This document shows positions 30,530 through 40,968 of a DNA stretch of 54,907 nucleotides, piece after piece. Both the position numbers and the translations under genes were made by a program. The DNA is taken from positions 1 through 54,907 of the forward strand of contig NZ_JACJJP010000023.1 of the NCBI RefSeq assembly GCF_016900095.1, written 5' to 3'. The DNA is from Gemmiger formicilis. Its GTDB lineage: Bacteria > Bacillota > Clostridia > Oscillospirales > Ruminococcaceae. The stretch's first letter is position 1. The number at the start of each line of letters is the position of its first letter. The notes below the pieces were generated by a model. It was not told the origin of the DNA. It was given only the letters and a program-made list of their open reading frames with translations, and made no database searches.

Positions 30530-32350
30530 ATGGAAAACTCTTTGCTGTATCCCGTTTCCTCCGCAACCCGCCGGGTAGTCAGCCTGGACGGCATGTGGAA
30601 ATTCCAGTTTGACCCCGAAAGCACCGGTCTCGCTTCGGACTGGGCCAACGGCCTGCCCGATCCCGTCCTGATGCCGGTTCCCTCCTCCTTCTGTGACCTG
30701 TTCACCGACAAGGACAGCCGGGAATACTGCGGCGATTTCTGGTACGAAACCGACTTCTTCGTGCCCGGCGAATGGAACGGCTGCGATGTGGCCATCCGTT
30801 TCGGCTCCGCCACCCACCGCGCCCGGGTGTTCGTCAACGGGGTGGAAGTCACCAGCCATGAAGGCGGGTTCCTTCCTTTTAACGCGGATGTGGCCGAAAT
30901 CGTGCGCTACAACCAGTACAACAAGCTGGCCGTGCTGCTGAACAACGAGCTCAACGAGTACATGCTGCCCGCCGGCAAGACCTCGGTTCTGTCCAACGGC
31001 AAGAAGGTGGCTGCCCCCTACTTTGACTTCTACAACTACGCCGGCCTGCAGCGCCCAGTAAAGCTGCTCTGCCTGCCCAAGGAGCAGGTCATGGACTTCA
31101 CGGTGAACCACCGCCTGTGCGGCGCCGACGCCGAAGTGGATTACACCGTCAAGACCAACGGCGACCACGACTGCACCGTGGAAGTGTACGACGCCGACCA
31201 CAACAAGGTGGCCGAAGCCACCGGCAAGACCGGCACCCTGCACATTGCCAACGCCCATCTGTGGAATGTGCATGCTTCCTACCTGTACACCTTTTTGGTG
31301 CGCATTGTTGACGGCAGCGCCGTGGTGGACGAATACTTTGAAAAGATCGGTGTGCGCACCTTTGAAATCAAGGACGGACACTTCCTGCTCAACGGCAAGC
31401 CGGTGTATCTGCGGGGCTTCGGCAAACACGAGGATGCCGACCTGCGCGGCCGCGGCCTGGACCTGGTCACCGTCAAGCGGGACTATGAGTGCATGAAGTG
31501 GATCGGTGCCAACTGCTTCCGCACCAGCCACTATCCTTATGCCGAAGAACTGTACCAGATGGCCGACGAGGAAGGCTTTTTGATCATTGACGAAGTGCCC
31601 GCCGTGGGCTTCATGGAAAGCACCATGAACTTCCTGGCTGCCAACCAGGGCAACCACAAACCGGTGGGCTTCTTTGAGAAGGACACCACCCCTCAGTTGC
31701 TGGAAAACCACAAGCAGGCCCTGACCGAGATGATCACCCGGGACAAGAACCACGCCTCGGTCATTGCGTGGAGCATCCTGAACGAGCCTCAGTGCACCAG
31801 CGAGGGCACCGAAGCCTACTTCAAGCCGCTGTTTGACCTGGCCCACGAGCTGGATGTGCAGAAGCGCCCCCGCACCTACGCCATCGTGATGATGAGCCTG
31901 CCCAACACCAGCAAAGGCCAGCAGTTTGCCGATTTCATCAGCCTGAACCGGTACTACGGCTGGTATGTCATGGGCGGCTACGGCATGGTGGATGCGGAAG
32001 CGGCTTTCCGCAAGGAGATGGACGGCTGGGCCCAGGTGCTCAATGGCCGGCCCATGATCTTTACCGAGTACGGCGCCGACACCCTGCCCACCGAACACAA
32101 ACTGCCCAGCGTGATGTGGAGTCAGGAATACCAGAACGAATATCTGGACATGAACCACCGTGTGTTCGACAGCTACGACTTTGTGCAGGGCGAACTGGTG
32201 TGGAACTTTGCCGACTTCCAGACCACCGAGGGCATCATGCGTGCCAACGGCAACAAGAAGGGCATCTTCACCCGCCAGCGCCAGCCCAAGGACGCGGCCT
32301 TCCACTTCCGCGCCCGCTGGACCTCCCTGCCCCTGGACTACAAGGGCTGA
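30530..32350 (+). CDS. uidA: Beta-glucuronidase, GH2
   Basis: 606 residues. It releases glucuronic acid from glucuronides, including host drug and hormone conjugates. Sugar-binding, immunoglobulin-like and TIM-barrel domains occur in order. Acid/base Glu419 lies in ILNEPQ, nucleophile Glu513 in TEYGAD, and the N-x-K specificity motif (Asn575, Lys577) in GNKKGIFTRQRQPK marks true glucuronidases. AGGAGG precedes the ATG. Followed by a hairpin terminator, then GH3 and GH79 genes. Confidence 0.95.
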   Translation: MENSLLYPVSSATRRVVSLDGMWKFQFDPESTGLASDWANGLPDPVLMPVPSSFCDLFTDKDSREYCGDFWYETDFFVPGEWNGCDVAIRFGSATHRARVFVNGVEVTSHEGGFLPFNADVAEIVRYNQYNKLAVLLNNELNEYMLPAGKTSVLSNGKKVAAPYFDFYNYAGLQRPVKLLCLPKEQVMDFTVNHRLCGADAEVDYTVKTNGDHDCTVEVYDADHNKVAEATGKTGTLHIANAHLWNVHASYLYTFLVRIVDGSAVVDEYFEKIGVRTFEIKDGHFLLNGKPVYLRGFGKHEDADLRGRGLDLVTVKRDYECMKWIGANCFRTSHYPYAEELYQMADEEGFLIIDEVPAVGFMESTMNFLAANQGNHKPVGFFEKDTTPQLLENHKQALTEMITRDKNHASVIAWSILNEPQCTSEGTEAYFKPLFDLAHELDVQKRPRTYAIVMMSLPNTSKGQQFADFISLNRYYGWYVMGGYGMVDAEAAFRKEMDGWAQVLNGRPMIFTEYGADTLPTEHKLPSVMWSQEYQNEYLDMNHRVFDSYDFVQGELVWNFADFQTTEGIMRANGNKKGIFTRQRQPKDAAFHFRARWTSLPLDYKG

Positions 32351-32356
32351 TTTCTT

Positions 32357-32388
32357 CCCCGGCGGGGAAACTTTCCCGCCGGGGTTTT
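32357..32388 (+). terminator. Terminator between uidA and the GH3 gene
   Basis: CCCCGGCGGG / CCCGCCGGGG stem followed by TTTTG. Confidence 0.75.
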
Positions 32389-32427
32389 GATGTTTGCCCA
32401 CTTTTCCAACGAAAGGATGATCCCAAC

Positions 32428-34680
32428 ATGGCCGAAAAAGCCTCCCGCCGGTTCCGCCGCATCCGAAACCCAGACGGCGCTGTCCTCAGCACCGTCAGCC
32501 GCGCTCTGCTGAGCCAGGACGGGCTGACCTTCAAGGATATTGACGGCAGCGGCACCGTCAGCGTGGTCAACGACTGGCGCCGCCCCGCTGCCGAGCGCGC
32601 GGCCGCCTATGTCAAACAGCTCACCGTGCCGGAAAAGATTGCCCAGCTGTTTGTGGCTGACTGGCGCATGGCCAAGTATCCGGCCGCCGGCCCCCACGCC
32701 CCCAGGATTGAAAACCCCATCCATGACGAGACGGGAATTCTGGACGAGACCGAGTGCGACACCGAAAGCATCTTCGGCAAGCAGCACATCATCGGCACCA
32801 CCCAGATGCTGAAAGAAAACTTTTACCGCCACGTGATCCTGCGCGCCAACGCCACCCCCACCGACCTGGCCGACTGGATCAACCAGGTCAACGCAGTGTG
32901 CGAAGAGTGCGGTCACTTTATCCCCATGTCGGCCACCTCCAATTCCCGCAACGAGAACGGCGAGGTGGTGTTCGGCATGAACGACGCCTTCGGCGTGCTG
33001 GCCACCTGGCCCGGCACCCTGGGCATTGCCGCCGCCGTGAAGGGCACCGGCCGCATCGACATCATCGACAAGTTTGCGGACACGGTGCGCCGGGAATGGA
33101 ACGCCTGCGGCATGCGCAAAGGCTACATGTACATGGCCGATACCGTCACCGATCCCCGGTGGCAGCGCACCTACGGCACATTCGGTGAGGACCCCCGGCT
33201 GATCAGCGAGATCATGCGTCATCTGGTGCCCGGCATCCAGGGCAAGGCCCACGGCGTGGCCAAGGACGGCGTAGCCGTGACCACCAAGCACTTTCCCGGC
33301 GGCGGCGCCCGGGAAAACGGCTTTGACCCCCACTATGCCGCCGGGCAGTGGAACGTTTACGCCACCCCGGGTAGCCTGGAGACCTATCACCTGCCCCCCT
33401 TCCAGGCGGCGGTGGACTGCGGCACCTCCTCCATCATGCCCTACTACTCCAAGCCGGCGGCGGACAAGAGCGCCCCGCAGAAAGACCCGGCAGGCAACCT
33501 CATTGACCTGAAACCCTACGGCTTTGCCTACAACAAGTATTTCATCGACACCATCCTGCGCAGGCAGATGGGCTTTACCGGCTACATCAACTCGGATTCC
33601 GGCATCACCCGCAACATGGCCTGGGGTGTGGAGATGCTGGACGCCGCCGAGCGGGTGGGCTTTGCGGTGAACCATGCCGGGGTGGACATCATCAGCGGCA
33701 TCTTTGACACCGACGCCGCCCGGGAAGCCTATGACCGGGCCCGCAATGGCTACTATGACACCCATCCCGTGCCGGAAGGTTTCACCCCCGACCAGCTGGT
33801 GCTCACCGACGAAGCGCTGGACCGTGCGGTGAGCCGCACCCTCACCGAGATGTTTGAGCTGGGCATGGTGGATGATCCCTTCCGGGACCCCGATGAGGCC
33901 GAAGCCATGGTGGCCCGCAAAGAAGACTGGGCGGAAGCCGCCCGGGTGCACCGGGAAAGTGTGGTGCTGCTGAAAAACGACGGCACCCTGCCCCTGACCG
34001 ACGACAAGCTGGCGGGCAAGACGGTGTATGCCGAAGCCTTCCACAAAGACCCGCGGCTGTCCGAGCAGTCCACCGCCAGACTGCGGGAACTGCTGGACGG
34101 CCTGACCCTGACCGACGATCCCGCTCAGGCGGACATTGCCCTGCTGTTCGTGACACCCCAGTCTGGCGCCTACTTCAACGCCACCCCGGGGTATCTGGAA
34201 CTGGACCTGTGCGAGGGCAAGACGGTGCACAATGTGGACGAGGCGGGCCGTCCCGCCCCCGAAACCCACGAGGAGACCACCGTCACCGGCATGGGCCGCC
34301 TTGCCGAGATTGCCGCGGCGGTGCACGCCCGGGGCGGCAAGGTCATCGGCAATCTGAACATCACCCTGGCCTGGGAGCCCGGCAACCTGGAATCCCTGTG
34401 CGACGCCCTGACCGCCGGGTTTGACACCTACCCCGACGCCACTCTGGACGTGATGCGCGGCCGGTTTGCCCCGGTGGGCAAGCTGCCCCTGACCATGCCC
34501 CGGGGCGACGCAGTGCTGGCCGTCAACGCCGAGGGCGTGTGCATCAGCCCCAACGACGTGCCCGGCTACGACAAGGACCGGTACATGCCCGATGCCCTGA
34601 AGGACGAAAACGGCAAGGCCTATGCCTACCGGGACGCCGCCGGGAACTATTACGAGTATGGATTCGGCCTTTCCTATTAA
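32428..34680 (+). CDS. Glycoside hydrolase family 3 enzyme
   Basis: 750 residues. The GH3 barrel shows KHFPGGG (about 291-297) and the nucleophile region GYINSDSGI with Asp390. The C-terminal domain is shortened relative to classical beta-glucosidases. The substrate cannot be named; the neighbours suggest plant or host glycosides linked to glucuronic acid. ATG 32428 is chosen (GAAAGGATG upstream); a longer open frame overlaps uidA. Confidence 0.85.
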   Translation: MAEKASRRFRRIRNPDGAVLSTVSRALLSQDGLTFKDIDGSGTVSVVNDWRRPAAERAAAYVKQLTVPEKIAQLFVADWRMAKYPAAGPHAPRIENPIHDETGILDETECDTESIFGKQHIIGTTQMLKENFYRHVILRANATPTDLADWINQVNAVCEECGHFIPMSATSNSRNENGEVVFGMNDAFGVLATWPGTLGIAAAVKGTGRIDIIDKFADTVRREWNACGMRKGYMYMADTVTDPRWQRTYGTFGEDPRLISEIMRHLVPGIQGKAHGVAKDGVAVTTKHFPGGGARENGFDPHYAAGQWNVYATPGSLETYHLPPFQAAVDCGTSSIMPYYSKPAADKSAPQKDPAGNLIDLKPYGFAYNKYFIDTILRRQMGFTGYINSDSGITRNMAWGVEMLDAAERVGFAVNHAGVDIISGIFDTDAAREAYDRARNGYYDTHPVPEGFTPDQLVLTDEALDRAVSRTLTEMFELGMVDDPFRDPDEAEAMVARKEDWAEAARVHRESVVLLKNDGTLPLTDDKLAGKTVYAEAFHKDPRLSEQSTARLRELLDGLTLTDDPAQADIALLFVTPQSGAYFNATPGYLELDLCEGKTVHNVDEAGRPAPETHEETTVTGMGRLAEIAAAVHARGGKVIGNLNITLAWEPGNLESLCDALTAGFDTYPDATLDVMRGRFAPVGKLPLTMPRGDAVLAVNAEGVCISPNDVPGYDKDRYMPDALKDENGKAYAYRDAAGNYYEYGFGLSY

Positions 34681-34732
34681 CCTAACAGGATAAACAATAT
34701 TTTATTATACAAATCGTAAAGGAGATTGTATC

Positions 34733-36247
34733 ATGGCAGAGTTCCTTAAACTTTCGCCCGAAAGCCTGCGCCAGCTGCGCACGGTGGATGAACGGCTGGT
34801 TTCCTACAACGTGGAGATGACCGAGGTCACCGGCGGCACCTTCTGGAAAGCCTACACCCCCGAGGAGATTGCGGGCACCAAGCCCTTCCAGGGACCGGTG
34901 GGCTCTTTGGCCAACCACACCGCCATGGCTGCGCTGATGCAGTTCTATCCCCCCATCGACCTCAAGAACGAAAAGCTGCGCAAGCTGGCCAAGGACATCG
35001 GCCCCGCCTGGGTGCGGGTATCCGGCACCTGGTCCACCAAGACCTACTACGACTTTGACGGCAAGGCGGGCGGCAAGGCCCCCGAAGGCTACCAGAGCGT
35101 TCTGACCAAGGAACAATGGCTGGGCGTGCTGGATTTCTGCCGGGATATCGGCGCCAAGCTGATGATCTCGGTGGCCAACTGCGCCGGTCTGCACAGTGCC
35201 CACGAGCCCTGGAATCCCAGCCAGGCCGAGCAGATTTTTGCCCTGAGCAAGGAATACGGTGTGCCCATCAACGCCGCCGAGTTCATGAACGAGCCCAACA
35301 TGCTGACCATGAGCGGCGCCCCCGAAGGCTACACCGCCGCCGACTTTGTGCGGGACCAGGATCTGTTCAACCGCTGGGTGCATGAGAACTACCCCGACTG
35401 CCTGACGGTGGGCCCCTGCAGCACCGTGGGCATTGTGGGCGAGGACGGCGACAACGCCCTGGGCGGCGGCATCGCCGACGTGATGGTGTCGGTTTCCACC
35501 GACGATCTGATGAACGGCTCCACCGAACCCATGGAAGTGTACAGTTACCATTATTACAACGGCGTGTCCGAACGGCTGCAGTCCATCATGCCCAAGGCCC
35601 ACTGGTCTCCCGAAAAGGCCCACACCGAGGAGTATCTGGCGGTGGCGCCGGGCATGGCTAAGGCCAACGCCCCCCTGCGTGACAAGTATGTGCCCGGCGG
35701 CCAGATGTGGGTCACCGAGTCCGGCGATGCGGGCGGCGGCGGCGATACCTGGGCTTCCACCTATCTGGATGTGCTGCGCACCCTCAACGAGCTGGGCGGA
35801 TTTTCCGCCGTTACCGACGGCATCATCTTCCACAACACCCTGGCTTCCAGCGATTACGGCTATCTGAAGCCGGAAGTCTTTGACCCCCGTCCCAACTTCT
35901 TTGCGGTGGTGCTGTGGAACCGGCTGATGGGCACCACCGTCTTTGACGCCGCCGAGCCCATCCGGGAAGGCGCCCACGTGTACGCCCATTCCCGCCGGGA
36001 CGGCAAGCCCGGCAAGGCTTATCTGGTGATCAACAATTCCATGACCGAGACCACCGAGGTGGAGCTGCCCGGCAAGGTGCAGGTCTACCAGCTCACCGCC
36101 GAAACGCCCCGGGCTTCGGTGATGCAGTGCAACGGCGTGCCCCTGGTGCTGGGTGAGGGCTATGCCCTGCCCGCCATGGACCCCGTGACCGCCGAAGGCC
36201 GCGTACAGCTGCCGCCCATGAGCTGCACCTTTATCATCACCGACTGA
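34733..36247 (+). CDS. Glycoside hydrolase family 79-like glucuronidase
   Basis: 504 residues without signal peptide. FMNEPN (Glu187, acid/base) and WVTESGDA (Glu329, nucleophile) fit GH79, a family with beta-glucuronidases and heparanases. A C-terminal beta domain follows residue ~400. AAAGGAG lies before the ATG. With uidA and GH3 it makes a set for glucuronide breakdown. Confidence 0.8.
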   Translation: MAEFLKLSPESLRQLRTVDERLVSYNVEMTEVTGGTFWKAYTPEEIAGTKPFQGPVGSLANHTAMAALMQFYPPIDLKNEKLRKLAKDIGPAWVRVSGTWSTKTYYDFDGKAGGKAPEGYQSVLTKEQWLGVLDFCRDIGAKLMISVANCAGLHSAHEPWNPSQAEQIFALSKEYGVPINAAEFMNEPNMLTMSGAPEGYTAADFVRDQDLFNRWVHENYPDCLTVGPCSTVGIVGEDGDNALGGGIADVMVSVSTDDLMNGSTEPMEVYSYHYYNGVSERLQSIMPKAHWSPEKAHTEEYLAVAPGMAKANAPLRDKYVPGGQMWVTESGDAGGGGDTWASTYLDVLRTLNELGGFSAVTDGIIFHNTLASSDYGYLKPEVFDPRPNFFAVVLWNRLMGTTVFDAAEPIREGAHVYAHSRRDGKPGKAYLVINNSMTETTEVELPGKVQVYQLTAETPRASVMQCNGVPLVLGEGYALPAMDPVTAEGRVQLPPMSCTFIITD

Positions 36248-36264
36248 TACCGGCATAAAAACAA

Positions 36265-36290
36265 AGCGGACAAGCAAATGCTTGTCCGCT
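36265..36290. terminator. Bidirectional terminator
   Basis: AGCGGACAAGCA / TGCTTGTCCGCT perfect stem between convergent GH79 and rrf2 genes. Confidence 0.85.
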
Positions 36291-36311
36291 CTGTTGCTTT
36301 GTATGGTCGGC

Positions 36312-36746
36312 TTACAGGTCCGGGCAGGGGGCGTCGGGGTCTTCCTTCCGCATCAGGTCCGCCAGGGTAACCGTGCTCAGATAGTCGTTGATGAGCTTGT
36401 CCAGGTTGCGCCACAAAGGCAGGGTGCGGCATTCGGCGGCACGCTGGCAGGGCGCTGCGCCGCATTCCAGGCAGGCCACAGGGGCCAGTGTTCCCTCGGT
36501 CAGCGTCAAAATCTCGCTGACGGGATAGTCCCGGGGCGGCCTGGTCAGGCGGTATCCCCCGCCCTTGCCCTGTACCCCCTCCACCAGGTGGGCGCCCACC
36601 AGCAGCCGGAGAATCTTTTCCATATACTTTAAGGAAATTTCCTGCCGTTCCGCCACCGATTTCATGGCTATATACCGTCCGTTACCGTGCTCGGCCAGGT
36701 CGATCATGACCCGCAGGGCGTAACGGCCCCTTGTGGATATCATCAT
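36312..36746 (-). CDS. Rrf2-family regulator (IscR/CymR-like)
   Basis: 144 residues. Winged helix at about 1-70, then Cys92, Cys95, Cys100 and Cys106, which could bind an Fe-S cluster as in IscR. It is the last gene of the sulfur/Fe-S operon but also has its own promoter (36767-36796). It likely regulates the operon according to cysteine or Fe-S status. Confidence 0.88.
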   Translation of the reverse strand: MMISTRGRYALRVMIDLAEHGNGRYIAMKSVAERQEISLKYMEKILRLLVGAHLVEGVQGKGGGYRLTRPPRDYPVSEILTLTEGTLAPVACLECGAAPCQRAAECRTLPLWRNLDKLINDYLSTVTLADLMRKEDPDAPCPDL

Positions 36747-36766
36747 ACTGCTTCACTCCCGGGTCC

Positions 36767-36796
36767 ATCATAGCACAGATTCCGGCCCGGCATCAA
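36767..36796 (-). promoter_or_regulatory. Internal promoter of rrf2
   Basis: On the minus strand TTGATG (36796-36791) and TATGAT (36772-36767), spacing 18. Confidence 0.6.
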
Positions 36797-36837
36797 GCGG
36801 CATTCATTCCTGAAACCCGCTTTGCGCCCTGCCTTCT

Positions 36838-37269
36838 TCATCCGGCGCAGTGGTCACAATGCTCACAGTCCGGGAAGCGGCTGCGGTCGTAGGGGATGCC
36901 GTTCTTGTCGTAATAATCCTGGACTGCCTTCTTGATGGCCTCCTCCGCCAGCACCGAGCAGTGAATCTTGTGACCGGGCAGGCCGTCCAGGGCTTCGGTC
37001 ACCGCCTTGTTGGTCAGGGTCAGGGCCTCGTCCAGGGTCTTGCCCTTGATCAGCTCGGTGGCCATGGAGCTGGACGCGATGGCGCTGCCGCAGCCGAAGG
37101 TCTCGAACTTGACGTCGGTGATCCGGTCATCGTCGATCTTCAGATAAATCTTCATGATGTCGCCACAGACCGGATTGCCCACCTCCCCCACACCGTCGGC
37201 GTTTTCCAACACGCCCACGTTTCGGGGATGGCGGAAATGATCCATAACTTTTTCGCTGTACAATGCCAT
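36838..37269 (-). CDS. iscU: Fe-S scaffold protein IscU/NifU-like
   Basis: 143 residues with the three scaffold cysteines Cys35 (NPVCGD), Cys60 (FGCGSAIASSS) and Cys104 (IHCSVLAEEA), plus a C-terminal CEHCDHC. It receives sulfur from IscS to build clusters. ATG 37269 has AGAGGTG upstream. It follows iscS closely. Confidence 0.93.
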   Translation of the reverse strand: MALYSEKVMDHFRHPRNVGVLENADGVGEVGNPVCGDIMKIYLKIDDDRITDVKFETFGCGSAIASSSMATELIKGKTLDEALTLTNKAVTEALDGLPGHKIHCSVLAEEAIKKAVQDYYDKNGIPYDRSRFPDCEHCDHCAG

Positions 37270-37282
37270 TGTATTACACCTC

Positions 37283-38473
<1,191 letters not shown>

Positions 38474-38491
38474 ATCAGAACTCCTTGGTTC

Positions 38492-39424
38492 TTACTCCGC
38501 AAACAGCGGGGTGGAAAGGTAACGGTCGCCGGTGTCCGGCAGCAGGACCACAATGGTCTTGCCCTTGTTCTCGGGGCGCTGGGCCAGGGTCACGGCGGCC
38601 CGGACGGCGGCGCCGGAGGAAATGCCCACCAGCACCCCCTCCTGCCGGCCGACCCGTCGGCCGTAGTCGAAGGCGTCTTCGTTGGACACGGTGATCACCT
38701 CATCGTAAACATGAGTGTTCAGGTTGTCCGGCACAAACCCCGCGCCGATGCCCTGAATCTTGTGGGGGCCGGGGTTGCCGCCGGAAAGCACCGGGGAGGA
38801 TTCCGGCTCCACCGCCACCACCCGCACGGCGGGGTTGCGGCTCTTGAGGTACTCGCCCACACCGGTGATGGTGCCGCCGGTGCCCACACCGGCCACAAAG
38901 ATGTCCACCTGACCGTCGGTGTCCGCCCAGATTTCCGGGCCGGTGGTGGCCCGGTGCACGGCGGGGTTGGCCGGGTTGGCGAACTGGCCGGGCAGGAAGC
39001 TGTCCGGAATCTCCCTGGCCAGCTCCTCCGCCCTGGCAATGGCGCCCTTCATTCCCTTGGCGCCCTCGGTGAGAACCAGCTCAGCACCGTAGGCCTTCAT
39101 CAGCTGGCGGCGCTCCACGCTCATGGTGTCGGGCATGACCAGAATCAGCCGGTAGCCCCGGGCAGCAGCCACCGAGGCCAGTCCGATGCCGGTGTTGCCG
39201 GAGGTGGGTTCGATGATCACCGAACCGGGGTGCAGCAGCCCCCGCTCCTCCGCGTCCCGGATCATGGCCAGGGCAATGCGGTCCTTCACCGAGCCGGCGG
39301 GGTTGAAATATTCCAGCTTGGCCAGAATCCGGGCTTTCAGATGTTCGGACTGTTCCAGATGGGTCAGTTCCAGCAGGGGGGTCTTGCCGATGAGCTGATC
39401 GGCGGAAGTGTAAATCTTAGCCAT
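38492..39424 (-). CDS. cysK: Cysteine synthase A
   Basis: 310 residues. It makes cysteine from O-acetylserine and sulfide. PLP Lys47 in NPAGSVKDR, phosphate loop TSGNTGIG, and [12 protein letters not shown] are visible. Four bases separate it from metY, so the two are co-transcribed. Confidence 0.94.
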   Translation of the reverse strand: MAKIYTSADQLIGKTPLLELTHLEQSEHLKARILAKLEYFNPAGSVKDRIALAMIRDAEERGLLHPGSVIIEPTSGNTGIGLASVAAARGYRLILVMPDTMSVERRQLMKAYGAELVLTEGAKGMKGAIARAEELAREIPDSFLPGQFANPANPAVHRATTGPEIWADTDGQVDIFVAGVGTGGTITGVGEYLKSRNPAVRVVAVEPESSPVLSGGNPGPHKIQGIGAGFVPDNLNTHVYDEVITVSNEDAFDYGRRVGRQEGVLVGISSGAAVRAAVTLAQRPENKGKTIVVLLPDTGDRYLSTPLFAE

Positions 39425-39428
39425 GATA

Positions 39429-40718
39429 TTATGCCTCCTTAGCATGCTGGAACGCCTGTTCCAGGTCTGCGATGATGTCGTCAATATGTTCGGTGCCGAT
39501 GGACAGGCGGATGGTGTTCTGGTAGATACCCACATCCGCCAGTTCGGCGTCGGCGAGCTGGCTGTGGGTGGTGGAAGCCGGGTGGATCACCAGACTTTTC
39601 ACGTCCGCCACGTTGGCCAGCAAAGAGAAAATCTGCAAGCTGTCGATGAAGCGGAATGCCTCTTCCCTGCCGCCCTTGATGCGGAAGGTGAAGATGGACG
39701 CCCCGCCGTGGGGAAAGTATTTTTGGTACAGTGCGTGGTCCGGGTGGTCGGGCAGCGAGGGGTGGCTCACCTGCTCCACCTGGGGATGGGCGGCCAGATA
39801 CCGCACCACCTTCTGGGTGTTCTCCACATGGCGTTCCAGGCGCAGGCTCAGGGTCTCGGTGCCCTGGAGCAGCAGGAAGGCCGCAAAGGGACTGATGCAG
39901 GCACCCTGGTCCCGCAGCAGGACCGCCCGGATGTAGGTGACAAAGGCAGCCTTGCCGGCGGCTTGGGTGAACCGGACCCCGTGGTAGCTGGGGTTGGCAG
40001 CACTCAGCCAGGGATACCGTTCCCCGGCCGCCCAGTCGAAGGTGCCGCCGTCCACGATGACGCCGCCCAGGGTGGTGCCGTGGCCGCCGATGAACTTGGT
40101 GGCCGAGTGAACCACAATGTCGGCGCCGTGTTCCAGCGGGCGGATCAGGTAGGGGGTGCCGAAGGTGTTGTCGATGACCAGGGGCAGGCCGTGGCGGTGG
40201 GCCAGCGCCGCCACCGCGTCAATGTCGGGGATATCGCTGTTGGGATTGCCCAGCGTTTCGATGTAGATGGCCTTGGTATTGGGCCGGATGGCCGCTTCCA
40301 CGGCGGCCAGGTCGTGAATGTCCACAAAGCTGGCCTGGATGCCGTACAGCGGCAGGGTGTGGGCCAGCAGGTTGCTGGTGCCGCCGTAGATGGTTTTCTG
40401 GGCCACAATGTGCTCCCCCTGCCGGGCCAGGGCCTGGAGGGTGTAGGTGATGGCCGCCGCGCCGGAAGCCACCGCCAGGGCGGCCACGCCCCCTTCCAGG
40501 GCGGCGATGCGCCGCTCAAACACATCCTGGGTGGAGTTGGTCAGGCGGCCGTAGATGTTGCCGCCCTCCGCCAGGCTGAAGCGGTCCGCCACCTGCCGGC
40601 AGTCGGCAAACACATAGGAGGTGGTGGCGTAGATGGGCACGGCCCGGGCGTCGGAGGCGGGGTCGGCCTGTTCCTGCCCCACATGGAGCTGGAGGGTTTC
40701 GAATTTATAGTCAGACAT
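39429..40718 (-). CDS. metY: O-acetylhomoserine sulfhydrylase family enzyme
   Basis: 429 residues, Cys/Met-metabolism PLP family. PLP lysine Lys208 in [11 protein letters not shown]. It adds sulfide to O-acetylhomoserine (or related substrate) to form homocysteine. It is the first structural gene of the operon and lies 28 bases behind the cysteine-rich leader peptide. Confidence 0.9.
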   Translation of the reverse strand: MSDYKFETLQLHVGQEQADPASDARAVPIYATTSYVFADCRQVADRFSLAEGGNIYGRLTNSTQDVFERRIAALEGGVAALAVASGAAAITYTLQALARQGEHIVAQKTIYGGTSNLLAHTLPLYGIQASFVDIHDLAAVEAAIRPNTKAIYIETLGNPNSDIPDIDAVAALAHRHGLPLVIDNTFGTPYLIRPLEHGADIVVHSATKFIGGHGTTLGGVIVDGGTFDWAAGERYPWLSAANPSYHGVRFTQAAGKAAFVTYIRAVLLRDQGACISPFAAFLLLQGTETLSLRLERHVENTQKVVRYLAAHPQVEQVSHPSLPDHPDHALYQKYFPHGGASIFTFRIKGGREEAFRFIDSLQIFSLLANVADVKSLVIHPASTTHSQLADAELADVGIYQNTIRLSIGTEHIDDIIADLEQAFQHAKEA

Positions 40719-40732
40719 ATTCTGCGTTCCTT

Positions 40733-40762
40733 TCTGTTCTTTTGTTTCAGCTACAGAACAGA
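40733..40762 (-). promoter_or_regulatory. Hairpin linking leader peptide and metY ribosome site
   Basis: TCTGTTCT (40733-40740) and AGAACAGA (40755-40762) are complements. On the mRNA the first arm is inside the last leader codons, the second directly before the metY AAAGGA site. Confidence 0.55.
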
Positions 40763-40821
40763 CAACACATTCGCCCGAAGCGGAAGTTCTTGCGCAGAAG
40801 CCGGAAAAAATTCTTTTGCAT
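40747..40821 (-). CDS. 24-residue cysteine-rich leader peptide
   Basis: ATG 40821 with AAGGAGG five bases upstream; the peptide begins MQKNFFRLLRKNF and ends MCCLFCS before TGA. Two adjacent Cys codons plus one more near the stop fit a peptide that senses charged Cys-tRNA. It precedes metY-cysK-iscS-iscU-rrf2. Confidence 0.75.
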   Translation of the reverse strand: MQKNFFRLLRKNFRFGRMCCLFCS

Positions 40822-40852
40822 GGCCGCCTCCTTTTACCTACTGTTTTGGTAT

Positions 40853-40890
40853 GGTATTGAGATCATACCACCTTTTACCTACCAAGTCAA
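40853..40890 (-). promoter_or_regulatory. Promoter and candidate operator of the sulfur operon
   Basis: On the minus strand TTGACT (40890-40885) and TATGAT (40867-40862) are 17 bases apart. A dyad GGTAT-N7-ATACC (40853-40869) covers the -10. CCTTTTACCTAC occurs at both 40830-40841 and 40871-40882. These may be Rrf2 sites. Confidence 0.7.
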
Positions 40891-40899
40891 GGGGTAAAT

Positions 40900-40937
40900 A
40901 AAAAAAGAGACCATGCCTCTGGCATGATCTCTTTTTG
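40900..40937. terminator. Bidirectional terminator
   Basis: AAAAAGAGA-CCATGCC / GGCATG-A-TCTCTTTTT, between the HAD gene and the sulfur-operon promoter. Confidence 0.8.
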
Positions 40938-40968
40938 CGGGAATGCTGTATGATGAAGGAGTGTTATT

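Noticed and set aside
28801-34326. Long open frames opposite the GPH, GH2 and GH3 genes
   Set aside because: They arise from GC-rich codon use of the true genes; no domains and no ribosome sites.
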